A DNA stretch of 64,000 nucleotides from Paenibacillus pabuli (lineage in GTDB: Bacteria > Bacillota > Bacilli > Paenibacillales > Paenibacillaceae): NCBI RefSeq assembly GCF_023101145.1, contig NZ_CP073714.1, positions 7,440,001 through 7,504,000 of the forward strand. The letters are read 5' to 3'. Made by a program: the position numbers and the translations under genes. The notes beneath the pieces were generated by a model. That model worked only from the letters and a program-made list of their open reading frames with translations. It had not been told where the DNA came from and ran no database searches. Shown here one piece after another: positions 26,816 to 35,300 of the stretch (position 1 is its first letter; every line of letters begins with the position of its first letter).

Positions 26816-28456
26816 ATGAATATGAAGGAATCGAAGGCGAAGGCGCCTTATCGCTATCAGCTGTTCCTGACTACTGCACTGCTGACAATGATGGGCGTTG
26901 TTCTTGGCGGCTGCAATCTGCTGACCGCGCCCAGTACCATTGTAGAATCGCCGCAAAGCAGCGTATTATTCCCCCTCAACTCGAAAGCCAAATACCACAT
27001 CTCATGGACCATGCATCAGAATTTGCCTGTACCCCAAGATGCCGAGATGTTGAACGTGGTTGAGGAACAGTTTGGTGTAGATTTAGACATTTGGAATCTG
27101 GAAAACAACAAATACGAGTCACTTCTCGACATGAAGCTGGCTCAAGGTAACATTCCCGATCTGTTTCGCATTCGTCAGCCACAAGACCTGTTAAAGTACC
27201 AGCAGCAAGGGGTTCTTGCCGAGATTCCTGTAGAGACGCTGAACACATATGCTCCGAATCTGATGCGCATCATCCATGAACAAGCTCCGGCCTATCAAAA
27301 AGCAGGGGTGATCGATGGGAAATATTACGGAATTCCTGTCATTAATCCGACCAACATCTACCGTACACCTGTGGTGTATCGGCAGGATTGGCTGGACAAG
27401 CTGGGGTTGACTGTTCCGCAGACACTGGCGGAATTCGAGAAAGTCATCTATGCATTTACCTATAATGATCCGGACGGCAACGGCATCCAGGATACGTACG
27501 GCTTGTCCAATGAAGGCATGAATGTTGTTTTTGGTGCCTTCGGTCAGATTGTTTTTGCAGACCAGCTGTACTTTGGCACAAAGGACGGGAAGAAAGTCAT
27601 CGGTGCCCTGGAACCCGAGATGAAAGAGGCGCTGGCTTACCTGAATAAATGGTACAAGGACGGCGTGATCGATTCCGAGTTTGTCACAGGCGAGAATAAA
27701 GGCGGCTACAAACATCTGTCTCATGCGTTCATTAACGGTAAAATCGGGATGACCTCGATGGGCAACTACTACCACTGGATTCAGGATGGCGATTATGAGG
27801 ATTGGCGTGTTGAGCCTGACGGTAAAGTGGTGAAAAGTCCCGCACAAGCTGCGTTTAATGTCAAAGAATTAACAGCCAAGCTCCCTGAAGCACGGGTTGT
27901 TTTTGGCAAACCGTTCACCGGGCCCCACGGACAACGCGGCTCCAAAGGAAATGACTTGTTAATGAGCTTCACCGCGATTGGAGCCGATGCGGTCAAAGAA
28001 CCCGGCAAGCTGGAGATGATACTGCGCATTCTGGATGAAGTCAGTGCAAGCCCAGATCCAGATAAAGCAGCAAGTATGACCTACGGGGTAGAAAATAAAC
28101 ATTGGGTCTGGACACCAGCGGAGCCCCGAAACATCGTCATCATGCCGCCATATGACACCATGTTCGGGTATCAGAATACGATTGGCGCCAATATCGGCAT
28201 GACTGTGCCGCTGAAACAGACGGGAGAACAGGAACAATGGGCGGCCACACTGCACCTCGATCAGGACGGCATCTATAACGCTCTGGAGGTCGCTACCCCC
28301 GCTCTGGCCAAATACAGTGATTTGTTGATCCGATTGAAAAATAAAGCCTATATCGCTTTTATTTCAGGAGAGCGGCCGCTCAGTGAGTTCGATGAGTTCG
28401 TACAGGAGTTCATGTCCGCAGGCGGTGCGGAAGTACTAAGCGAAGCGAATGAATGA
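26816..28456 (+). CDS. Extracellular solute-binding lipoprotein (LipO-type)
   Basis: 546 residues with lipoprotein signal LFLTTALLTMMGVVLGGC, lipobox LGGC. Typical of large Paenibacillus carbohydrate-binding lipoproteins: EEQFGVDLDIWNLENNKYESLLDMKLAQGNIPDL, YYGIPVINPTNIYRTPVVYRQDWLDKLGL, FTYNDPDGNGIQDTYGL (calcium-loop-like), and TSMGNYYHWIQ. AGGAGG at 26801 is nine bases from ATG 26816; an upstream ATG at 26792 overlaps the AraC stop in ATGA and is a possible alternative. No ABC permease genes follow, so it must use a transporter encoded elsewhere or act in sensing with the AraC protein (inference). Confidence 0.87.
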   Translation: MNMKESKAKAPYRYQLFLTTALLTMMGVVLGGCNLLTAPSTIVESPQSSVLFPLNSKAKYHISWTMHQNLPVPQDAEMLNVVEEQFGVDLDIWNLENNKYESLLDMKLAQGNIPDLFRIRQPQDLLKYQQQGVLAEIPVETLNTYAPNLMRIIHEQAPAYQKAGVIDGKYYGIPVINPTNIYRTPVVYRQDWLDKLGLTVPQTLAEFEKVIYAFTYNDPDGNGIQDTYGLSNEGMNVVFGAFGQIVFADQLYFGTKDGKKVIGALEPEMKEALAYLNKWYKDGVIDSEFVTGENKGGYKHLSHAFINGKIGMTSMGNYYHWIQDGDYEDWRVEPDGKVVKSPAQAAFNVKELTAKLPEARVVFGKPFTGPHGQRGSKGNDLLMSFTAIGADAVKEPGKLEMILRILDEVSASPDPDKAASMTYGVENKHWVWTPAEPRNIVIMPPYDTMFGYQNTIGANIGMTVPLKQTGEQEQWAATLHLDQDGIYNALEVATPALAKYSDLLIRLKNKAYIAFISGERPLSEFDEFVQEFMSAGGAEVLSEANE

Positions 28457-28555
28457 GTGAAGGAACCGAAAAGGGGATATCCCATAAGTCATGCATATGA
28501 CAGGGGACATCCCTTGTTCGTGCTATTTTGTTTTAATGAACCTGAGACACGCTAT

Positions 28556-28689
28556 TCGCTCCCATTTGCTCAAATCTGAGATCTAACGAATCACAGAGAA
28601 GTTATTTCGTCGATTCGGTCGATTTTTTAGGTTTTAACAACGTTTTACGACGAAATAGCGTTACTGGGGTTCGTTAGCGCTTGGAGCGA
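28556..28689. repeat. Imperfect inverted-repeat element in the intergenic gap
   Basis: The 30-base arms 28583-28612 and 28648-28677 share CTAACGAA at the outer end and TATTTCGTCG at the inner end. An outer pair TCGCTCC (28556-28562) / GGAGCGA (28683-28689) extends the symmetry. The 294-base gap holds no gene. The layout is that of a dispersed intergenic repeat or of a large transcript hairpin; copy number elsewhere cannot be checked here. Confidence 0.6.
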
Positions 28690-28750
28690 GGAAGAATTCC
28701 TTTTGATACAGTCCCTTCTGTCTCCGCCTCCATATTCACATATGATGGAC

Positions 28751-30874
28751 TCAAGCCAAATACTCCGCCATAATCTGCTCGATATCAAACGGGGTAATTC
28801 CTTGCTCCACCGAATAGATCGTATCGGCCTGATCCACCGTATCCACCAGTTCACCACGGGCCGTGGCATGAAGCGTGAACAAGTCATAGAGATCCGGTTT
28901 ACGCAGCGTGGTCAGAGCTTTGCCCATCAGGACCATCCCTTTTTGATTACCCTCGACATTATTGTAATAATCCGGGTGTCTGCTCAGCGCCAGATCCGTC
29001 CAGATGACCGTACGCTCCACCAGATCCATAATGACGGGTATCGCAATCTGCGTATCCGCAGTCATATCAATCTTATTAGCCACCGTGGATGGCTCGAATA
29101 TCTCCCCGGAACCCGGCTTCTTCCGCATCATCCAGCCCACAAAGCATTCCGGCAAATCGCAGTATGGATGACTCGTAAAGGAAAGCAGGCTCGCCACCAC
29201 ATAACGTCCGCCATAAGCAACGATTGAAGGAATATGCAGATCAATGAACTCACTTGCACCATGTGGCGCTGTCACAATATCCCCGCTGTGAACAGCCCGG
29301 TACTTGGATGAACGCAGATTCGTATAGGAGATGTGCTCCACGTAGTTCCAGTTCTCATCATACATCACCGCAGACAGATCGATATCCACGCGCCCCGTGG
29401 CTTGACCGTTCACGGTCCCTTCCTTCCACCAGTTGAAGAAACGAATCGTATCTCCTTCTTCCATCGGCACCCGGCTTCCCCGAACAATCGTATGAAGGGC
29501 CTTGCTCGCCGATCTTTGGGAAAAGGGAACCAGATAATCACGGAGCCGCGGATCGACATACGTCTTCCCAAGCGAAGGAAGGGCAGCGAAACGCTGCACC
29601 AGCGCCTGTTCACACATTTGCACGACATCACGACAAGTGTCATCGTCCATCTCTGGAAGCTGATTCGGAATGGCGAAAGCCTTCGCTACACTGCCTTTCG
29701 GAAAAAATACACGCAGATCCTGCGGTTCGTGACGCCAGGCAAAATGCTGCTTCACCTGCAACAATACCGGGGTCGATACGTGCTCCAGAATTTCTCCGAA
29801 CGCCAGCAATACATATTCCTTTTCTGTGGTAGAGCGCAGCAGGTGATCCAGTCTTCTCGCAAATTCACCAGGGCGCTGCTTCAACAGCTCAATCAAACTC
29901 CACACATTCTGATATTGGAAGGCAAGCTCCACAGTTCCGTTAAAGGTCGTAAACGACTTGTTATTACGCAAAATATCAAAAGCTTCCTCGCATCGCGGGT
30001 ACCGCAGCTTATATTCAGATGGATGCAGAATTTCACCCAGACGAATCCAGCGATCCTTATAACGGAGCATGTCTTCCGTAATTGAACCGCACTGCTCCAG
30101 AAGACCAAGCAGCAGGCGTCTCTCACGCCGCTTGAATTTACGGAAAGGCGAAGCCAGAGCCAGGCTGACATCCCCACCCGACCAAGCCACAGCTAGACGA
30201 AGGACATCCGTTGCCGTTCTGAAATATGGGCCGATTCGGTCGATGTTGGCCTTTTCGTGCTTCAATAATGAAGCCACCACGAACCCCACATTTTCCTTGA
30301 ACGGAATTTCGGCTGGCAGCAGCGCATCTATTTCATCCGGTTCCGCATGTTCCAGCACCATATCGATATCGTCTTTGTCTGTCTCTGAGATGGAGCCCTT
30401 GGCTTCAATTAGTTGGCTGATGAGTGTCTGGAAGTCTGTCTTGCTTCCGAACCCAATGATTTTCAGGTTTACTTTATCCAGTAGAGGCCCTCTTTCCACG
30501 GGCTCATGCTGCGGATATACCGAGGTCAGATAATGAAGGATGGCGTTCAGGTAAAGCTCCACCTCATCTTCCTCCATCAACTGCGCCGGGAATCCAGGGT
30601 ACATCGGTTTGTAGTCCACATGCGCGCCGACCATGATTCTCAGATCAGCCACAACCTGGGCCATTAATGCCTCAAACTGTTCTTTGGATAGCGTTCGCAC
30701 GGCTTGCATTAATTCTCCCGAGAATGTGTATCCAAGTGCTTCTATATTTTTAAGGGCAGTCGCCAAATAAATCTTTGGCAGCTGTTTCTCCCCTTGTTCT
30801 TGCTCAATCATAAGTTTGTTTGCTCTGCGCAAATAGATGGTATTGTTCATGATAAAAGAGTCCAGGAAAGCCAT
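28751..30874 (-). CDS. Large protein with C-terminal TerD-like domain (MXAN_6230/SCO0854-like)
   Basis: 707 residues, no signal peptide, no membrane segment. The first about 450 residues are helical (RRERRLLLGLLEQCGSITEDML). Residues about 460-620 resemble a TerD beta-sandwich: GDTIRFFNWWKEG, VDIDLSAVMYDENWNYVEHISYTNLR, AVHSGDIVTAPHGASEFIDLHI, FVGWMMRKK, and then ERTVIWTDLAL. This matches the tail of the actinobacterial/myxobacterial MXAN_6230/SCO0854 family; TerD domains are linked to calcium binding and stress or phage defence (family knowledge). The RING-type cysteines of some relatives are not seen. Start choice is uncertain because AGGG is only two bases from the ATG. Direct repeats lie just upstream. 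Confidence 0.72.
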   Translation of the reverse strand: MAFLDSFIMNNTIYLRRANKLMIEQEQGEKQLPKIYLATALKNIEALGYTFSGELMQAVRTLSKEQFEALMAQVVADLRIMVGAHVDYKPMYPGFPAQLMEEDEVELYLNAILHYLTSVYPQHEPVERGPLLDKVNLKIIGFGSKTDFQTLISQLIEAKGSISETDKDDIDMVLEHAEPDEIDALLPAEIPFKENVGFVVASLLKHEKANIDRIGPYFRTATDVLRLAVAWSGGDVSLALASPFRKFKRRERRLLLGLLEQCGSITEDMLRYKDRWIRLGEILHPSEYKLRYPRCEEAFDILRNNKSFTTFNGTVELAFQYQNVWSLIELLKQRPGEFARRLDHLLRSTTEKEYVLLAFGEILEHVSTPVLLQVKQHFAWRHEPQDLRVFFPKGSVAKAFAIPNQLPEMDDDTCRDVVQMCEQALVQRFAALPSLGKTYVDPRLRDYLVPFSQRSASKALHTIVRGSRVPMEEGDTIRFFNWWKEGTVNGQATGRVDIDLSAVMYDENWNYVEHISYTNLRSSKYRAVHSGDIVTAPHGASEFIDLHIPSIVAYGGRYVVASLLSFTSHPYCDLPECFVGWMMRKKPGSGEIFEPSTVANKIDMTADTQIAIPVIMDLVERTVIWTDLALSRHPDYYNNVEGNQKGMVLMGKALTTLRKPDLYDLFTLHATARGELVDTVDQADTIYSVEQGITPFDIEQIMAEYLA

Positions 30875-31208
30875 ATCCCTATATAACGTGAAAGGTTAGG
30901 ATTAGAAGGAAGGAATATGATAGCCTGGACGCCTCCTCTCTGAATTGAGATCTTCAGGAAAGCGGCAACCCTAAGTTCGCCAATGAAGTTAGAAGGAAGG
31001 ATCGCCATAGCCTGAAGGCCAAAGGTCCGAAGTTCGTGACCCGAACCTTTGATGAACCCATCATCTCAGATTCCACGATCTCCCAACAGGGCGAAAGTAT
31101 TACGACTGGTTAAATTAGCGGGAATGCTCTGATAAGCGTCGAATATTGAGAAGAGAGGTCAACAACCGACGTTCAGGAATCTAAACACGATTAGAGGATG
31201 GATAAGAA
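30875..31208. other. 334-base gene-free gap with an imperfect direct repeat
   Basis: No gene is visible between the divergent TerD-like and unknown genes. It holds two related segments, 30901-30933 and 30989-31021, both with TTAGAAGGAAGGA and ATAGCCTG, 88 bases apart, and a hairpin AAAGGTCCG / CGAACCTTT at about 31021-31050. The promoters of both genes must lie here but no clear -35/-10 pair stands out. Confidence 0.6.
30901..31021. repeat. Imperfect direct repeat upstream of the TerD-like gene
   Basis: Copy 1 at 30901-30933 and copy 2 at 30989-31021 share TTAGAAGGAAGGA, then ATAGCCTG and a G-C-C end, with five to seven differences. On the minus strand they would lie in the leader of the TerD-like gene. 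Confidence 0.55.
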
Positions 31209-32288
31209 ATGAAGACAAAACTTCAACCCCTATATAACGAGTATCACAATATAAAGTGGAAAAGAGGGCTAACACCTGTACATTCCGAGCCTTTTGAATA
31301 TGGCTTATATGAAGACGATAGCGCAGGCTTATTCCTTTCCGGTCATTCTAAAGAAACCTTTACGAACTGGATGAGCGAGCTCCGTCCAGAAGACCCATAC
31401 TATGGCAGCAAACCAATTGGGAAGCCCGTTCTCGCTGATGTTTTCAACCAATTGGATGTATACGACGAACAGGTCCTGTATTATCTACTCTTTACCCTGA
31501 ATACTACGATGTCCATTCACACGCATAATTCCTACAGCGCGATGAATGATTTTATGAAGAACTATAGCTTCTTTCAGCTTGCCCAATTGAATGGACTGTC
31601 CAGCTTAAAGGATGAACAGAAGCGCGAGCTGAGAGACTTTTTCTTCTTTTTTTACCTTTATACGCATCCGGTCAATGAGGAAACCCTTTACGCCTGTTCG
31701 TTTAGCGGGCAGGACCTTATACATACGAAAACCAATATCAAGCTGGAACACTATTTCTCGGCGTTTCACGACTACTACAGTGAAAGGCTAGATTCGTACA
31801 GGGAGCAGATCCTCATCACTCCACATGAAATACAAACCTGTAAAAATCTTACGCTTGAGCTGCTGCGAATCATCGAGGGTAAATCTACCAAACTGAGCAT
31901 GCCTTCGGAAGAAGGGGTAGAGGCAGTGCTGGGATTGATCAATGACGTGGATCAGATGCTGCAGATGTACGCGGAAAATAAGACTTTGCTGTTTGATATC
32001 ATGAGGAACTTTCTAGCTGAACCCCGCATCAGCCCCTATCGCGATCATTGCTTCACACTGCTGCTCCAAAACTATGTTTCGTATATTCTGTATTTTAATT
32101 TTGATGAAATTCATGCATTGGTGGATGATTTCAGAGACACGCCAGAATGGTGCGGAATTGTCATTAATAAAATGTTCACGGATGCCATCTTTATTCAAAA
32201 GATCATGAAGCAGAGCACTATTAATATCACAGATTACCCCAATGTTATAGAGTTCTTTGACGAGGAAACAAGAAGGTTTTGTCTGTAA
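31209..32288 (+). CDS. Unknown protein, 359 residues
   Basis: I do not recognise this family. It is a soluble, mainly helical protein with no signal peptide. Visible features are FNQLDVYDEQVLYYLLFTLNTTMSIHTHNSYSAMNDFMKNYSFFQLAQL, a run of five to six Phe (RDFFFFFYLYTHP), a middle LTLELLRIIEG and the C-terminal NYVSYILYFNFDEIHALVDDF. The ribosome site is weak (GAGG 11 bases ahead). It diverges from the TerD-like gene and converges with the giant SLH protein, and has a strong terminator. Confidence 0.68.
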   Translation: MKTKLQPLYNEYHNIKWKRGLTPVHSEPFEYGLYEDDSAGLFLSGHSKETFTNWMSELRPEDPYYGSKPIGKPVLADVFNQLDVYDEQVLYYLLFTLNTTMSIHTHNSYSAMNDFMKNYSFFQLAQLNGLSSLKDEQKRELRDFFFFFYLYTHPVNEETLYACSFSGQDLIHTKTNIKLEHYFSAFHDYYSERLDSYREQILITPHEIQTCKNLTLELLRIIEGKSTKLSMPSEEGVEAVLGLINDVDQMLQMYAENKTLLFDIMRNFLAEPRISPYRDHCFTLLLQNYVSYILYFNFDEIHALVDDFRDTPEWCGIVINKMFTDAIFIQKIMKQSTINITDYPNVIEFFDEETRRFCL

Positions 32289-32328
32289 TAACCTACAATC
32301 TGTTTTCATTCAAAAAAAAGGAACAACA

Positions 32329-32367
32329 AAAAGCCTTTGCTGACCCCAAATATCAGCAAAGGCTTTT
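32329..32367. terminator. Bidirectional terminator between the 31209 gene and the giant SLH gene
   Basis: Perfect 15-bp stem AAAAGCCTTTGCTGA (32329-32343) / TCAGCAAAGGCTTTT (32353-32367) with a 9-base loop. The A- and T-ends make it work in both directions between convergent genes. Confidence 0.9.
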
Positions 32368-32382
32368 CACTATTGAATCATT

Positions 32383-35300
32383 TTACTTATCGATCAGGTT
32401 GGTTACTTTCAGCACTCTTGCGATCAATGCCGTAACCTCGGCACGTGTCATTGTTGTCTTAGGACTCAGAGCCTCTGGTCCATTACCTTGAATAATTCCG
32501 GCTTGAATCAATTGCGCCACGTCCTCTTGAGCCCCAGTCGACACATTGGCTGCATCACTGTAACGTTCCAGTTCAGAATTGATCTGTTCTTGGCTCATTG
32601 TCGCTCCTGGTTCAATCAGACGATAGGCCCGAGCGATCATCGCAAATCCCTGTTCACGAGTAATTTCCTGATTTCCGTAGAAGTTACCGTCGTTATAACC
32701 GCGAACAATGCCGAATTCATTCGCAAGGGCTACCGCAGAGCGGAACCATGCTGAATCGCTGATGTCAGGAAACATATTGTTTGGTCCATCCTGGCGCATC
32801 AAGCCCAGACCGAGCACTACAATCTCGGCAAATTCAGAGCGGGTCACCTGACTGTTTGGTGAGAACGTATTATCTCCGTTGCCTTTCAGATCCAATCGGG
32901 CAGCGATGTTGTTCACATCCGTTTTACCCCAATGAGACCTGGCATCTTCAAAGTCCTGCGGGTTCCAGATCACGGAATAGGAACCGCTGCTGCGTAAATC
33001 ATTGATTAATGCATAGTAACGGCTGTCAATCTTCGTCACGACAGTGGGTACATGATAAACACTGCCGTCCGAGTTGACGATGACACCTGTAGTTATGCGA
33101 TTAGGATCAATGCCTTCCGGAAGTGCAATATATTTTGGCGCGTATCCATTAAGTTGTCCCGATCTAACCGTTTGTCCATCCTTCGTGAATGTCAGATCCA
33201 GATCCACCGGATTGACCAAAAGCTCATAACCTTCAGCTGCAGCCTTGTTTCTTGCGCTGCTGATCAGTGCCTCCGAAGAACGTGCAATATCGACATGTAC
33301 AGCAATATCGTTCATTGGAGCGCTGCCCAGCTGTCTGGATACAGCATTCATGTCCAATTTGCCTCCGGGTACCGGATAGATCGCCAGCGGATTACTGATG
33401 TTAAGCTTCGAACTTTGATCTGTCAATTGCTTCAGAGTTTCCAGCGTCAACCCATCCACCTTCATATCACCCTCATTTGGCGAATGAATGACGAACTGTT
33501 GTCCTGTACCATGCGACATCGCAGCATTCAGCTTGGCAGGATCAACTTGAACTAATGTTTGCTTGGAATCAGATGACTTGGAAGCCGCAAACGGCTCATA
33601 ACTGCCATCCCGGGTTGTTTCCAAATTATCTTTTGGAGGTGCCGGGGGCGGCGTTGGTACTGGCGCAGGTATAGATACCGGTGGGGTTGGCACTGGTGTG
33701 CCTCCACTGTTACCTCCGCTATTGCCTCCGTTATTGCTGTCTGAAGCAGGCATTCTTGTTGCGTTGATTCTATATTTCGTTACATGTCCAAATGAATCTG
33801 TAACCTTCACAACGATTGTATTTTCGCCTACTTGAAGTGGGAGATTATGGCTGGCAGCACCACTGGATACCTCTGTCCATTCTCCATCCCCTACCGAAAT
33901 CTCAATTTTCGCATGGGGATCTAGTGCGGTCGGTGTCAACTGCAATTGATATACACTGTTTGGCACAGTGATGCTGTACGTATCTTTTGCAGAATCAAAG
34001 GCCGGAGACAGACTTCCTGTAGATGGAACCAGCGTCTGCAGCACAGACGTATCTTCTTCATCATTCACCAGGGTGAGCCCTGTGCGAGCATTCGTCAGAT
34101 CCTGTAATGCCTTGTCCACCTGTGCTTGTGTAGCCGTTGTATCATTCAGTACCCGCTCTGCTTCATTCAGCGCTTCACCAAGTGCTGTCCAGCTAGCTGG
34201 CGTGTATGCAGATTCATCCAAGTGCTCTTCTTGGATGCCATCATACTTGTTCTGCAAACCCGTTTTATCTACACCAGGTTCAGGGGTGAGTTTGATTAGT
34301 GCACTTCTTGCACTCGTCAGATCCTGTAATGCCTTGTCCACCTGTGCTTGTGTTGCTGTTGTATCGTTCAGTACCCGCTCTGCTTCGTTCAGCGCTTCAT
34401 CGAGCGCTGCCCAGCTAACTGGCGTGTACTCCTCTTTATCCAGTTCTCCTGTCTCGATCTTGCCGTTAATCTCATCGGCTTCAGCTTGCAAATTCGCTTT
34501 GTCAACAACGACATAATTTTTTGGCGCCGACGCTTCTGAATTTGAATAAGCCGGATTGTTCGTCTTCGCCGTTACGGTCACCGTGTAGCTGCCAGGCGCC
34601 AGTGATGGTTCCAACAGAGAAAGGTTAAGTGATGTGCCTTCCACTGGTACTGTGCGCTTCGAGCCGTCTTCCAGTTTAATCGTTACTTCATATTGATCTG
34701 CATGCTCTACCGCTTCCCAATTCAACTCATCTCCGGTCAGTGTGACGTCCGGAGTCGTCAGCGGATTGGCAGCAGCTGCAAAGGTGAAATACGAATTGGA
34801 ATCGAAATTTGAGGTGTTAAGTGTAACTTGCCCATTCTCAATGAGATGGAACGAATCTTGAGCATCAAATTGCTCATCATTGCTAATGACCAAGTATCGA
34901 GGCTGCTGGGTCCCGTCTCCTGTCGTATCTAATTGAAGCGTAATCTGCGCTTCATTCCAATTTGATTTTTGTACTTTGTAGAGCCGCTCCATTCGAAACA
35001 GTTTCTCTTCCTCTTTCGTAATTGATGTATTATATTCGGCATCTGCTCCATTATCACCGAATATAAAGAAAGAAGAATTATTCGCCACATCATTTTTATT
35101 CGCAGAGTTTGTATTTTCGACACGGTCGCCCAAAGCCATCGTCAATATGGAGCCCTGCTCCTGTGCTTTGGCTTGTTTTTGTATCAAACCGCTCTGATCA
35201 TCTCGACCGATGCTCGTAATACGATGGGTATATGCTGCGTTCAACTCTGAATTCCAGATTGTATTCTTGTTTGAATCGACATATGAATTCGGTACGGTCT

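Noticed and set aside
28465..28520. Terminator after the solute-binding protein gene
   Set aside because: The GGGATATCCC / GGGGACATCCC pairing is partly self-complementary and is not followed by a T-run, so I did not list it.
28703..30085. Two long plus-strand open frames over the TerD-like gene
   Set aside because: They are complement frames of the 707-residue gene, with low-quality composition and no ribosome site.
30875..31208. SAM, TPP, T-box or cyclic-dinucleotide riboswitch in the gap
   Set aside because: I compared the GGCAACC-like stretch near 30963 with these motifs; the needed flanking core elements are missing.
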